From NCBI GenBank assembly GCA_949878485.1, contig CATLAM010000002.1, positions 1 through 64,000 of the forward strand: DNA of 64,000 bases, read 5' to 3'. The DNA comes from an uncultured Eubacteriales bacterium. GTDB taxonomy: Bacteria; Bacillota; Clostridia; Christensenellales; UBA1242. The position numbers and the translations under genes were made by a program. This document shows, in pieces, positions 43,267 through 51,486 of this stretch; position 1 is the first letter of the stretch; every line of letters begins with the position of its first letter. The notes beneath the pieces are model-generated. The model did not search any database. It was not told the DNA's origin and saw only the letters and a list, made by a program, of their open reading frames with translations.

Positions 43267-43358
43267 AATAACTCCTTTTAAACAAATATATTGTAACTCA
43301 TTTTCATTTATAAGTCAACACTCAATTTTTAAAGTTTTAATATTTTAATTAAATTTGC

Positions 43359-43386
43359 TTGACAATTCCCCCCCCCGTATTATAAT
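43359..43386 (+). promoter_or_regulatory. Promoter with C9 tract in the spacer
   Basis: TTGACA (43359-43364) and TATAAT (43381-43386), both consensus, 16 bp apart, with nine Cs at 43368-43376. Confidence 0.85.
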
Positions 43387-43409
43387 GAAAATAATCAAAG
43401 GAGTTTTTT

Positions 43410-43844
43410 ATGAAAAAATATGTTAAATCTTTAAGTTGTGCTGTTTTATTTACATTAATTACACTTTTTATGTCTTTTGTTCTTATTTACAATGGAATAA
43501 TGCAGATTGGCTCTGATCATATATGGCTTTATATTGGTGTGGAACACATAATTTGTGGCATAATATTTATCTTTGCCATTGCATTGAATTCTTGTAATAT
43601 TTTCTTTTTTGCAAAACCAATTGAAAATTATCAATCTAAACACAAATTTGTCATTGCCACGGTTATATTAAATTGTTTTTGTGGAATATTTTTACTCATC
43701 ATTAATTTATTGCAATACAGCAGAACTTATCATGACATAAACACAATGCCAATTTTTGACTATTGGCAACTTGGTTTTAGCATAGTAATGATTTTGCTTA
43801 ATGTGTTATACATTACAGATGTAATTCAAAGTAAAAATAAATAA
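43410..43844 (+). CDS. Unknown membrane protein with four helices
   Basis: The 144-aa protein has four hydrophobic segments (about residues 10-30, 42-62, 74-98, 114-136) with short polar loops. No recognised family. Strong AAAGGAG site. Its promoter contains a C tract that could switch it on and off. Confidence 0.75.
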   Translation: MKKYVKSLSCAVLFTLITLFMSFVLIYNGIMQIGSDHIWLYIGVEHIICGIIFIFAIALNSCNIFFFAKPIENYQSKHKFVIATVILNCFCGIFLLIINLLQYSRTYHDINTMPIFDYWQLGFSIVMILLNVLYITDVIQSKNK

Positions 43845-43870
43845 AAAAGCCCAAACAAGGGCTTTTTTAT
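43843..43870. terminator. Bidirectional terminator
   Basis: AAAAAAGCCC and GGGCTTTTTT around a 6-nt loop between convergent genes. Confidence 0.85.
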
Positions 43871-43878
43871 TTAAGCAA

Positions 43879-44544
43879 TTAGAATCTTGGTGTGTTTGAA
43901 GCATCTGCTGTTGGATAGATTGGCAAATCTTGAAGTCCAGGGCAAGCATTTTGCACAGGAGCACTCTGGCAAGGTGGAAGAACTGGATATCCATAAGATG
44001 GAACAAGCACATCAACAACACTGACAACCTTAACAATTATTTCAATGCATCCTGTTACAGTGAAAGCGTTAGGGTCTGTGTAAACACCAATTCTGCTGCT
44101 GAAAATTCCAACAACATCAATGTCAACTGGTGTAAGTGCTGGTTGTGGAACAAACAAGATTACAGACTTGGCAACAGTAACAGAAGATGATGCAGTGCCA
44201 ATTGTGCCATTTGCGTCACGGTATGTAACCGTTACTGGAATTGTGACTGTGAAACTTACATTTGCATAGTTTGGGCATGTGTCCAATCTGTCAATAACAA
44301 GGTCAGAGACAGTTGGTTCAACACCAATTGAATTTTCTGCTGAAATAAAAGTAAGTGGAGTTACAGGGTTTTCAGGATTAAATCCAGAAAGTGGAAGAAT
44401 AACACCAGTTTCAGTGGAAGAGCAGATGCAGGCATCAAAAATTTTGGTTGTTTCAATCAAAATTTTTTCACAAATACCGTTTACAGGGTTACCATTGATT
44501 GGTCCTGGTTTGCTTGGATTGGAATTATTGATGTAAAAAGACAT
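43879..44544 (-). CDS. Probable spore-surface (coat/exosporium-type) protein
   Basis: This 221-aa protein opens with an Asn/Pro/Gly-rich head, then CEKILIETTKIFDACI, a motif shared by clostridial coat-associated proteins that pair a Cys with KIFDAC, followed by beta-rich repeats (VTIPVTVTYRDANG) and a Pro/Cys-rich tail. The upstream ACA-N16-CATATCTTA fits the sigma-K pattern of late mother-cell promoters. It lies just downstream of sigG. Function inferred from motif, promoter and context only. Confidence 0.55.
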   Translation of the reverse strand: MSFYINNSNPSKPGPINGNPVNGICEKILIETTKIFDACICSSTETGVILPLSGFNPENPVTPLTFISAENSIGVEPTVSDLVIDRLDTCPNYANVSFTVTIPVTVTYRDANGTIGTASSSVTVAKSVILFVPQPALTPVDIDVVGIFSSRIGVYTDPNAFTVTGCIEIIVKVVSVVDVLVPSYGYPVLPPCQSAPVQNACPGLQDLPIYPTADASNTPRF

Positions 44545-44573
44545 TTTTAACCTCCTTAAAGTCCATACACTAA

Positions 44574-44601
44574 TAAGATATGCAATCGTGTGTTAAAATG
44601 T
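44574..44601 (-). promoter_or_regulatory. Sigma-K-like promoter
   Basis: On the minus strand ACA (44599-44601), 16 nt, then CATATCTTA (44574-44582), matching AC-N16/17-CATAnnnTA. It lies 30 nt upstream of the coat-like gene. Confidence 0.5.
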
Positions 44602-44672
44602 AACTAAATTTATTTCGTTTGACTTTTATAAAACTTTAAATTGGCTATTTTTGTAAATGTTATTTTCTCTAC

Positions 44673-44763
44673 GCGAACTCCACCGCCTTGCCCCGCAAGG
44701 CTTCTTGCATTTTTTTAATGCAAGAAAAAATCCCTTTCAAAAAAGGGATTTTGTGGAGTTCGC
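44673..44763. other. Perfect four-way-junction (cloverleaf) sequence
   Basis: An 11-bp closing stem, GCGAACTCCAC (44673-44683) with GTGGAGTTCGC (44753-44763), encloses three perfect hairpins with almost no linkers: GCCTTGC/GCAAGGC (44685-44701), TTCTTGCATT/AATGCAAGAA (44702-44726) and AAAATCCCTTT/AAAGGGATTTT (44727-44752). On the minus strand the last hairpin and its Ts can end the sigG transcript. It is not a tRNA: there is no conserved D or T loop. Confidence 0.7.
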
Positions 44764-44770
44764 TTCAATA

Positions 44771-45544
44771 TCAATCGATGAAATTACGAATTGATTTAAG
44801 CGCATTCTTTTCAAGTCTGGAAACTTGAGCCTGAGATATTCCAACTTCTTCACTGACTTCCATTTGCGTCTTACCTATATAATAACGCATCAAAAGAATT
44901 TCTTTTTCACGCTCTGACAAATTTTTAATGGCATCAGTCAAAGAAAGTTTTTCAAAAATTTCATCGTCACAATTCTTCACATCAGCAATTTGGTCCATAA
45001 CACGAATTGTTTCATTTCCGTCATTATAAATAGGTTCGTTTAAAGAAACCGTTTCACTTATTGCATCCAATGCAAACACAACATCTTTAAGCGGAAGTTC
45101 AATCATTGTGGCAATCTGTTCCAAAGTTGGCTCTGCGTTGTTTTCTTTGATATACCTTTCCTTAGCCTGTAAAGCCTTGTAAGCCACATCTCTTATTGAA
45201 CGACTTACCCTAACAGAATTATTGTCACGCAAATATCTTCTTATTTCCCCAATAATCATAGGCACAGCATAGGTGGAGAATCTGACATTAAGGGTGTCGT
45301 CAAAATTGTCGATGGCTTTAAGTAACCCAACACAACCCACTTGAAACATATCATCGGCTTTGTCATAATGCCCCGAAAAACGCTGAACAACAGACAAAAC
45401 AAGACGCAAATTTGCCACAACAAACTTGTCGCGAGCAAACTCGTCACCTTTTTTCACGGCTTTTAAAAGTTCAAGGATTTCATCGTTTTTAAGTTTAGGT
45501 AAACTTGCAGTATTGACACCAGAAATAACCACTCTGTTTGACAT
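44771..45544 (-). CDS. sigG: Forespore sigma factor SigG
   Basis: In this 257-aa protein, VVANLRLVLSVVQRF, DDMFQVGCVGLLKAIDNF and RFSTYAVPMIIGEIRRYLRDNN form region 2, and MEVSEEVGISQAQVSRLE is region 4. The N-terminal NRVVISGVNTASLPKL is characteristic of SigG, which directs late forespore transcription. It follows sigE and spoIIGA, the conserved order. Confidence 0.95.
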   Translation of the reverse strand: MSNRVVISGVNTASLPKLKNDEILELLKAVKKGDEFARDKFVVANLRLVLSVVQRFSGHYDKADDMFQVGCVGLLKAIDNFDDTLNVRFSTYAVPMIIGEIRRYLRDNNSVRVSRSIRDVAYKALQAKERYIKENNAEPTLEQIATMIELPLKDVVFALDAISETVSLNEPIYNDGNETIRVMDQIADVKNCDDEIFEKLSLTDAIKNLSEREKEILLMRYYIGKTQMEVSEEVGISQAQVSRLEKNALKSIRNFID

Positions 45545-45563
45545 ATCTCACCCCTTTTCTCGA

Positions 45564-45609
45564 TAAGATATGTTGCCCTAAGGCATAAAAACTTATGCAA
45601 GATAAGGGC
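45564..45609 (-). promoter_or_regulatory. Possible sporulation promoter element and nested hairpin before sigG
   Basis: A CATATCTTA element (45564-45572), identical to the one before the coat-like gene, lies 20 nt upstream of the sigG ATG. Just upstream, GCCCT...AGGGC encloses GCATAA-GTTT-TTATGC (45575-45609). I could not find a -35 at normal spacing for sigma F, G or E, so assignment is open. Confidence 0.35.
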
Positions 45610-45625
45610 GTTTCAACAAAAATAG

Positions 45626-46354
45626 TTAAAATTCGGCAGTCTTTTCAAGTTTTTTTCGTAATTTTGATAAAATCTTCTTTTCAATACGCGAAATATAACT
45701 TTGACTGATTCCCATCATGTCTGCCACTTCTTTTTGAGTTTTTTCTTCATTTCCTGCAAGCCCAAAACGAAGTTGCATGATAAGTTGTTCCCTGCTGTCC
45801 AATTTGGAAATGACATTCATCAAAATTTGTTTTTCTGCTGATGTTTCAATGTTCTTAGAAACACTGTCTTCATCAATTGAAATGATGTCACAAAGCAAAA
45901 GTTCGTTACCTTCGTTGTCGTTGGAAAGCGGTTCGTCTAATGAAATCTCATTTTTAATTCGAGTGTTCTTTCTTAATTGCATTAAAATCTCATTTTCAAT
46001 GCAACGGCTGGCATATGTGGCAAGTTTAATGTTTTTGTCAATGCTGTAAGTCTTAACCGCCTTAATAAGCCCAATCGCCCCAATGGATATAAGGTCCTCA
46101 AGGTCAATTCCAGACATCTCAAACTTTTTGGCAATGTAAACGACAAGACGCAAGTTGTGTTCAATTATGCGGTCGCGTGCCGAAAGATTACCATTTTTAA
46201 TTTCTTCCAACAAAACCAATTCTTCATCCGCTTCAAGTGGCTGTGGAAGTGCCTTGTTGCCACAGATGTAACACATGATGTTTTGTGCATATCTTTTGTT
46301 TTCACGATTAAACAATTTCCATAAAAGTAATTTGATTTTTAAAACAACTTTCAT
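45626..46354 (-). CDS. sigE: Mother-cell sigma factor SigE (pro-form)
   Basis: The 242-aa protein has a basic/hydrophobic N-terminal pro-sequence ([15 protein letters not shown]) that is removed by SpoIIGA, then region 2 ([13 protein letters not shown]... [19 protein letters not shown]) and region 4 ([21 protein letters not shown]). It drives early mother-cell genes. Strong AAGGGGG site; 9 nt after spoIIGA. Confidence 0.96.
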   Translation of the reverse strand: MKVVLKIKLLLWKLFNRENKRYAQNIMCYICGNKALPQPLEADEELVLLEEIKNGNLSARDRIIEHNLRLVVYIAKKFEMSGIDLEDLISIGAIGLIKAVKTYSIDKNIKLATYASRCIENEILMQLRKNTRIKNEISLDEPLSNDNEGNELLLCDIISIDEDSVSKNIETSAEKQILMNVISKLDSREQLIMQLRFGLAGNEEKTQKEVADMMGISQSYISRIEKKILSKLRKKLEKTAEF

Positions 46355-46363
46355 AAATCCCCC

Positions 46364-47170
46364 TTAAACCAAACTTAAATTGTTGTGCAAAATGACATCA
46401 GTGCCAAACGCTTCGTTAAAATTTTTAAGTGCCAGACCCAGCGTGGCATTTTCCAAAACATTACCATTTTCCAAAACAACCTTGTCCACTTGAAAGACCA
46501 AAATCTTGTTGTCCGCCCCAAGAGTGTTGAAATTGATGTAGTGTGCCAACTTCAACTGCTTCAACTTTTGTGTTCGCCTTAAAATGTCTTCAATGTCAAT
46601 GTCTTTATATAAAGCAGAAAAAACTTTGTAATTGATAAGTGAAACAGGGCTGTCAGTCAACGGGTCAAAAAGCAAATTACCGCTGTCTAAAAACGCTTTC
46701 CATTTAGTCGTCTTGTCCCCTGCAACAATCTGAATTTCAAAACAAAAATTTTCCAACATCTTTTTGCGATTTCGCACCTTAAGCAAAAACTTGACGCAAA
46801 TAAATGTAAAAACCACAACAAGCAAAACAATAATTACGGATTCGATTCCAAACAACCTTTCAAAAAAGAAACAAGCCCCACCATAGAGAAGCGTAACCAC
46901 AAAATAACAAACATAAAGTCTTGCAAACTTTTTAAGTGTTTTAAACTTAAAGGAAATGCAGATGTAAATCATTGCCAAACCGACTTGAAGCAAAAGTTCC
47001 CCAATTGAGTTTAAAAACAAAAGTGGAATAATCACAGTTACACATGCGCCCAAAACAGCCGAAACAAAAAATAACCGACCTTTTTCTTTCAAAACATTGG
47101 CGGTGGTTTTAAGGATTATAAGGTTAATCAAAAAATTTTCCAGCAGGACATATTCCACAACAATTTTCAT
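46364..47170 (-). CDS. spoIIGA: Sigma-E processing protease SpoIIGA
   Basis: The 268-aa protein has five N-terminal membrane helices and a cytoplasmic aspartic-protease domain with FLDSGNLL (catalytic Asp). It cleaves pro-sigma-E after a septal signal. Directly upstream of sigE. A clear promoter before it was not found. Confidence 0.93.
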   Translation of the reverse strand: MKIVVEYVLLENFLINLIILKTTANVLKEKGRLFFVSAVLGACVTVIIPLLFLNSIGELLLQVGLAMIYICISFKFKTLKKFARLYVCYFVVTLLYGGACFFFERLFGIESVIIVLLVVVFTFICVKFLLKVRNRKKMLENFCFEIQIVAGDKTTKWKAFLDSGNLLFDPLTDSPVSLINYKVFSALYKDIDIEDILRRTQKLKQLKLAHYINFNTLGADNKILVFQVDKVVLENGNVLENATLGLALKNFNEAFGTDVILHNNLSLV

Positions 47171-47217
47171 GTTCGCCTCATAACCATTTTATTAAAAGCC
47201 AAACAAATCAAGTAAAT

Positions 47218-47252
47218 AAAAAAATGAGAGAAAAAGTCTTTTTAACTCTCAT
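47218..47252 (-). terminator. Terminator after the HTH pseudogene
   Basis: AATGAGAG and CTCTCATT pair around about 15 nt, followed on the minus strand by seven Ts, insulating spoIIGA. Confidence 0.7.
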
Positions 47253-47260
47253 TTTGTCTT

Positions 47261-47504
47261 TTATTTAAAATCAATATCTACATCATCACTTAAAAAATTA
47301 TCATCAAAGAATTCAGATGGCTTAACATCCATTGCTCGAAGCAAAAGTAAATCGTCCTTAAAAATATATCCTTGTTTTTTATTTTTCTTATACTTCTATA
47401 TGTTTCATATGATACATTTGCATTTTGGCATAAAGTATAAACTTTAATTTTTTCTGTTTTCTTATTCTTTCTAGTTTTTCAGTTACATATTCATTTAATA
47501 ACAT
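47261..47504 (-). pseudogene. Frameshifted XRE regulator, third member of a tandem HTH family
   Basis: From ATG 47504 the frame gives MLLNEYVTEKLERIRKQKK, then needs two frame changes (near positions 47447 and 47375) to continue through VYTLCQNANVSYETYRSIRK and LLLLRAMDVKPSEFFDDNFL to the TAA at 47261. That composite aligns with the two intact HTH proteins beside it. A broken paralogue. Confidence 0.7.
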
Positions 47505-47521
47505 ATTCACACCTTAACATT

Positions 47522-47755
47522 TTAATCATCTAAATTATCAAATAATTCACAATCAAAAAATTCTTTTAAAGATATTCCAAGTCCAACACACAGATCTTTA
47601 ATTGTTCCTAGTTTTGGGTTTTGACTTCTACCTGAAAAAATACTATTAACTGTTGATTGAATCACACCTGACATTGTGCAAAGTTTATTTGGTGTTATTT
47701 CTCTTTCTCTACAATATTCTAAAATTCTTAAACTAACTGCTTTATGAAGTTTCAT
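47522..47755 (-). CDS. XRE-family helix-turn-helix regulator (copy 1)
   Basis: The 77-aa protein is a single HTH (CREREITPNKLCTMSGVIQSTVNSIFSGRSQNPKLGTIKDLCVGLGISLKEFF). It is about 85% identical to the protein of the next gene, a recent tandem duplication. Confidence 0.88.
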   Translation of the reverse strand: MKLHKAVSLRILEYCREREITPNKLCTMSGVIQSTVNSIFSGRSQNPKLGTIKDLCVGLGISLKEFFDCELFDNLDD

Positions 47756-47777
47756 TCCATACTCCTACTTACAAATC

Positions 47778-48011
47778 TTAATCATCTAAATCTTTAAAAA
47801 GTTCGCTGTCAAAAAATTCTTTTAAAGTTATTCCAAGTCCAGTACATAAATCTTTTATAGTGCCTATTTTTGGATTTTGGCTTCTTCCAGAAAAAATACT
47901 ATTGACCGTTGATTGAATTACACCTGACATTGTACAAAGTTTATTTGGTGTTATATCTCTTTCACGACAATACTCTAATATTCTTAAACCAACCGCTTTA
48001 TAAAGTTTCAT
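47778..48011 (-). CDS. XRE-family helix-turn-helix regulator (copy 2)
   Basis: The 77-aa protein is the near-twin of the previous gene; the differences are mostly conservative (REREI/RERDI, KLGT/KIGT). GGAG precedes the ATG. It is divergent from a SLOG-like gene; direct repeats of TTGTGAAT in the 150-bp gap may be its binding sites. Confidence 0.88.
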   Translation of the reverse strand: MKLYKAVGLRILEYCRERDITPNKLCTMSGVIQSTVNSIFSGRSQNPKIGTIKDLCTGLGITLKEFFDSELFKDLDD

Positions 48012-48030
48012 TTCATTCTCCTAATGATAC

Positions 48031-48136
48031 ATTCACAATAAATTTTATCAATTTGAAAAATATTATGTTGTGAATGCATGCACAAGTTGTGAATTTGTTG
48101 ACAACTTTTTCAGTTTTTATTATAATTGTTGTGAAT
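48031..48136. promoter_or_regulatory. TTGTGAAT repeats between HTH and SLOG-like genes
   Basis: TTGTGAAT occurs at 48068-48075, 48087-48094 and 48129-48136, with the inverse ATTCACAA at 48031-48038. The third copy starts 3 bp after the -10 of the plus-strand promoter. Candidate operator array. Confidence 0.55.
48098..48126 (+). promoter_or_regulatory. Promoter of the SLOG-like gene
   Basis: TTGACA (48098-48103) and TATAAT (48121-48126), 17-bp spacer, surrounded by TTGTGAAT repeats. Confidence 0.8.
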
Positions 48137-48161
48137 ATATCGTTAAATAAGGAGTAAATTT

Positions 48162-48626
48162 ATGAAATGTGGAATTATTGGAAACAGAAAAATAGAATTT
48201 AAAGACCTTTTAGAGTTAAAACTTAGAGATTTGATTGAAAAACTTATAAACATTGAAAAAGTAGATACTTTTATTTTTGGAAGCAAAAGTGAATTTGATG
48301 ATTTATGTTGGCAAATTATTTCAGAATTGCAAAATAATTATGATATTCAAATGGTAGATTACTATTGTGGTTATGAAAAACCAATCCTAAAAAATCATAA
48401 AATTTTAGGACAAAAATATTACGATAAAATAAATAAACCTGCAAATGTTTTAAATGCAGGCAAATATCTCTATATAGAAAGAAATAAGTCTATAATAAAT
48501 GACAGTGATTTAATGTTGTTTTATTATAATGAAAAATATTCCCCTGTAAATACACACAGCGGAACAAAAATTGCTTATGATTATGCTTTGAAAATGAAAA
48601 AGAAATGCATAAATGTTCATAAATAA
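48162..48626 (+). CDS. SLOG/DUF1273-like Rossmann-fold protein
   Basis: The 154-aa protein starts MKCGIIGNRKIEF and has FIFGSKSEFDDLCWQIISEL and a C-terminal HSGTKIAYDYALKMKKKCINV. This glycine pattern is that of the SLOG superfamily, whose members bind nucleotides or nucleotide-derived ligands. Specific function unknown. Controlled by a promoter embedded in TTGTGAAT repeats beside the HTH pair. Confidence 0.6.
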   Translation: MKCGIIGNRKIEFKDLLELKLRDLIEKLINIEKVDTFIFGSKSEFDDLCWQIISELQNNYDIQMVDYYCGYEKPILKNHKILGQKYYDKINKPANVLNAGKYLYIERNKSIINDSDLMLFYYNEKYSPVNTHSGTKIAYDYALKMKKKCINVHK

Positions 48627-48660
48627 TAAAGACCAATCATTATACGATTGGTCTTTTTTA
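48626..48660. terminator. Bidirectional terminator
   Basis: AAAGACCAATC and GATTGGTCTTT, 11-bp stem, T on both sides, between convergent SLOG-like gene and ftsZ. Confidence 0.85.
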
Positions 48661-49851
48661 TTATCTTTTATTGTTTTTATCTCTGATTTTCTTAATCCAT
48701 GGTGGAATGCTGTTGATGTCTGGGCCAACTGGGTTTACTCTTGAAGAATTGTCGTTTTGGCTTTCAAGACGAACATCACTTTGTGTTTGTTGTGGTTGTG
48801 GGTTGTAACCGCCAAATGGATTGAAACCTTTAAACTTATCTTCTGGTTCTTTTGTTTCAACAGGTTCTTCTTCCACCATTTCTTCTTTTTCTTCTGCTGG
48901 ATTTCTGAAACCTGTGGCAATGATTGTAATTTCAACTTCATCTCTCATTTCTGGGTCAATGCTTGAGCCAAAAATAACATTACAGTTAGGGTCAACAACT
49001 TCTTTAACCATGTTTGCTGCTTCATTGGCTTCTCTTAATGTGATGTCTGTTCCGCCCTTGATGTTCATGATGATGCCTGTTGCACCTTCAATTGTTGTTT
49101 CAATAAGTGGAGAAGCAACTGCTTGACGAACGGCTTCCAAAGTTCTGTTTTCGCCTTTTCCATGACCAATGCCCATGTGAGCCATGCCACGGTTTTTCAT
49201 AACTGTTTCAATGTCAGCAAAGTCAAGGTTAATCATTCCAGGGAAAGTGATAAGGTCAGCAATTCCTTGAATGCCTTGTCTTAAAACATCGTCAGCATAT
49301 CTGAATGCTTCCACCAAAGTTGTCTTTTCTGGCAAAATGGTAAGAAGTCTTTCATTTGGAATTATAACGATTGTGTCAACATATTTTTTAAGTTCGGCAA
49401 TACCCTTTTCGGCATTTTCCATTCTCTTTCTGTTTTCAAATTGGAAAGGTTTTGTAACAATACCAACTGTAAGAATGCCTTTTTCTTTGGCAATCTGAGC
49501 AATAACAGGTGCAGCACCTGTTCCTGTTCCGCCACCCATACCAGCAGTGATGAACACCAAATTTGTGTCTTTCAAAATTTCTGTGATGGAAGCCTTGCTT
49601 TCTTCGGCTGCTTTTCTTCCAATTTCAGGAATTGCACCAGCACCAAGACCGCCAGTCAATCTTTCACCAATTTGCAAACGCTTTTCTGCTTTTGAAACCA
49701 AAAGTGCTTGTTTATCTGTGTTGATGGCAACGAATTCTGCAGAGCAAACATTTGCTTCAATCATGCGATTAACAGCGTTGTTTCCGCCACCGCCGACACC
49801 TAAAACCTTGATTTTAACAACTGATGTAGGATTTGTAGTATTGTTTTCCAT
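48661..49851 (-). CDS. ftsZ: Cell division protein FtsZ
   Basis: The 396-aa protein has the tubulin signature [14 protein letters not shown], the nucleotide-binding [12 protein letters not shown] and a C-terminal interaction peptide ([12 protein letters not shown]). It forms the Z ring. AAGGAG before the ATG, 68 nt after ftsA. Confidence 0.98.
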   Translation of the reverse strand: MENNTTNPTSVVKIKVLGVGGGGNNAVNRMIEANVCSAEFVAINTDKQALLVSKAEKRLQIGERLTGGLGAGAIPEIGRKAAEESKASITEILKDTNLVFITAGMGGGTGTGAAPVIAQIAKEKGILTVGIVTKPFQFENRKRMENAEKGIAELKKYVDTIVIIPNERLLTILPEKTTLVEAFRYADDVLRQGIQGIADLITFPGMINLDFADIETVMKNRGMAHMGIGHGKGENRTLEAVRQAVASPLIETTIEGATGIIMNIKGGTDITLREANEAANMVKEVVDPNCNVIFGSSIDPEMRDEVEITIIATGFRNPAEEKEEMVEEEPVETKEPEDKFKGFNPFGGYNPQPQQTQSDVRLESQNDNSSRVNPVGPDINSIPPWIKKIRDKNNKR

Positions 49852-49919
49852 ATATTCTCCTTAAATTTATAATAATTTTACCGCAATTAAGTAAAATTTG
49901 CAAGAATTTTTAACTATTT

Positions 49920-51065
49920 TCAAAAGTTTTCCCTAAATATCTCTGTCCTGTCGTCAAGAGCAACATTCAAAATACCCAAAAGGCTGGCATTTTCTGGTTT
50001 ATCCATTGCAGGAACAGGTGGCAAACCATATGATATGCTTCTGCCAATACAACGAGCCAAATAGTCTTTTCCGCCTTTAATTTTGCTTACGCCAGCACCG
50101 CACAAATAGATTGGATAGTAAGGCACATGTTCTTTGGCAAAAACTCTGATGCATTCGTTGATTGTCTTTGCAATGATTTCCAACCTATAGCAAACAACAT
50201 CATTAGCATAGTTCATAGGAACTTTGATAACTTTTCCGCCAAGCAGAGAAAGTTCATAACAGTCTTCATCATTTCCCCTAAGTGAAAGGACAATATGCTT
50301 TTTAAGTCGTCTTGCGTCAGAATAATCAATTCCGCATGCCGAACTTAAATCGCTTGTTATGTAAGAGCCACCAAGTGAAAACGAAGCCAAATTTGTCAAG
50401 CCTTCACCTTTCACAAAAGCCACACTTGTTGACCTTGCACCAACATCAATGACAATGCAAGTGCGTTCTCTTTCTTCTTTTTCCAAGACAAGCATTGCTT
50501 CGCAAAGTGGTTCACTTAAATAAACAACTTGTGAAATGCCAAGTCTTGTCCAAATTTTATTGAAAAGTTGAATAAACTCTTTCTGAGCAAGAACAGTCGA
50601 AAACTCGGCAGAAATTTTGCCCGCCTTAAGTTTAAGTGGTTCACTTGTCTTTCTGCTGTCATCCAAAACATAGAAAATTGGATTTACAGACAAGATTTCC
50701 ATTCCGTCCACTTCAATCTTTTTGGAAACGTTTTCCGTCAAGACATCTAAATCGCGTTGACGAACAACTTTTCTGAATTTAAAACTTAATTGTTCGCTGG
50801 TGGAAACCACCTTAGAAAATTCGGCAGGCACACCAACATAAACTTTGTCAATTTCTTTTTTATAAACTGCTTGAATTTGTGCAAACAAAGTTAGTAAAGC
50901 GTCTTCAAGCAAACTCTTTTCAATAAATTCGCCTTCAAAGAAACCTGCATATTCCACGCTGGCTTTGGCTTTTATATTAAAAATGCCGTTAACTCCCCTT
51001 TGTGCAACCACGCAAGACAGTTTTGAAGACCCTATTTCAACGACTGTGACATACTCTTTTGCCAT
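49920..51065 (-). CDS. ftsA: FtsA-like cell division protein lacking the membrane helix
   Basis: The 381-aa actin-like ATPase has VVEIGSSKLSCVV (phosphate 1), VIDVGARSTSVAF (phosphate 2) and CGAGVSKIKG (adenosine). Family members usually end in an amphipathic membrane-targeting helix after about residue 400; here the protein stops at RTEIFRENF with no such helix. FtsA links FtsZ to the membrane, so SepF may supply the anchor. GAGGG before the ATG. Confidence 0.85.
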   Translation of the reverse strand: MAKEYVTVVEIGSSKLSCVVAQRGVNGIFNIKAKASVEYAGFFEGEFIEKSLLEDALLTLFAQIQAVYKKEIDKVYVGVPAEFSKVVSTSEQLSFKFRKVVRQRDLDVLTENVSKKIEVDGMEILSVNPIFYVLDDSRKTSEPLKLKAGKISAEFSTVLAQKEFIQLFNKIWTRLGISQVVYLSEPLCEAMLVLEKEERERTCIVIDVGARSTSVAFVKGEGLTNLASFSLGGSYITSDLSSACGIDYSDARRLKKHIVLSLRGNDEDCYELSLLGGKVIKVPMNYANDVVCYRLEIIAKTINECIRVFAKEHVPYYPIYLCGAGVSKIKGGKDYLARCIGRSISYGLPPVPAMDKPENASLLGILNVALDDRTEIFRENF

Positions 51066-51087
51066 AAAACCCTCATCATTTAGTTAT

Positions 51088-51116
51088 ATAATAAGCATTT
51101 TTTAATAAAAAGTCAA
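51088..51116 (-). promoter_or_regulatory. Promoter of ftsA-ftsZ
   Basis: On the minus strand TTGACT (51111-51116) and TATTAT (51088-51093), 17-bp spacer. Confidence 0.7.
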
Positions 51117-51205
51117 ACAAAAATATAAAAAATTTATAAAAATTAAGTTTTTTTCATAATTATACATTTTTCTACATAAAAATTTGAATTTACTTTGGAA
51201 TTTTC

Positions 51206-51234
51206 TTGACAAATTTTGTCTAAATTGTTATTAT
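51206..51234 (+). promoter_or_regulatory. Promoter of the serS T-box leader
   Basis: TTGACA (51206-51211) and TATTAT (51229-51234), 17-bp spacer, directly before the T-box. Confidence 0.8.
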
Positions 51235-51240
51235 AACCAT

Positions 51241-51461
51241 ATATGTCGTTGACGGGACTGTTGACTGCCAATGTTTTCAGAGAGTTTGCGGTTGGTGTAA
51301 GCAAACAACATGAAAGTCATTTCCACCCCTGAGACACTTGTGAAAGCAAGGTCGATTGCATGACGCAATTTGCAAATTTGAGTGGGACTTTTGTCCAATT
51401 AGAGTGGCACCGTGGTGAAAATTCATCATCTCTAAAAAGTTTACTTTTTAGGGATTTTTTT
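51241..51461 (+). promoter_or_regulatory. T-box riboswitch of serS
   Basis: A long stem I (51250-51340) containing CAGAGAGTTTGCGGTTGG, a stem III region, the T-box core GAGTGGCACCGTGG (51402-51415, which pairs with the uncharged tRNA CCA end) and a terminator CTCTAAAAAGT/ACTTTTTAGGGA plus seven Ts at 51430-51461. A possible specifier is TCC at 51322-51324 (serine), just before A. The leader should let serS be read when tRNA-Ser is uncharged. Confidence 0.9.
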
Positions 51462-51486
51462 ATCTCTAAAATAAAAGGAGAAAAAC

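Noticed and set aside
44673..44763. tRNA-like gene
   Set aside because: It folds as a cloverleaf, but has no D or T loop consensus, no anticodon arm of 5 bp with 7-nt loop, and no CCA end.
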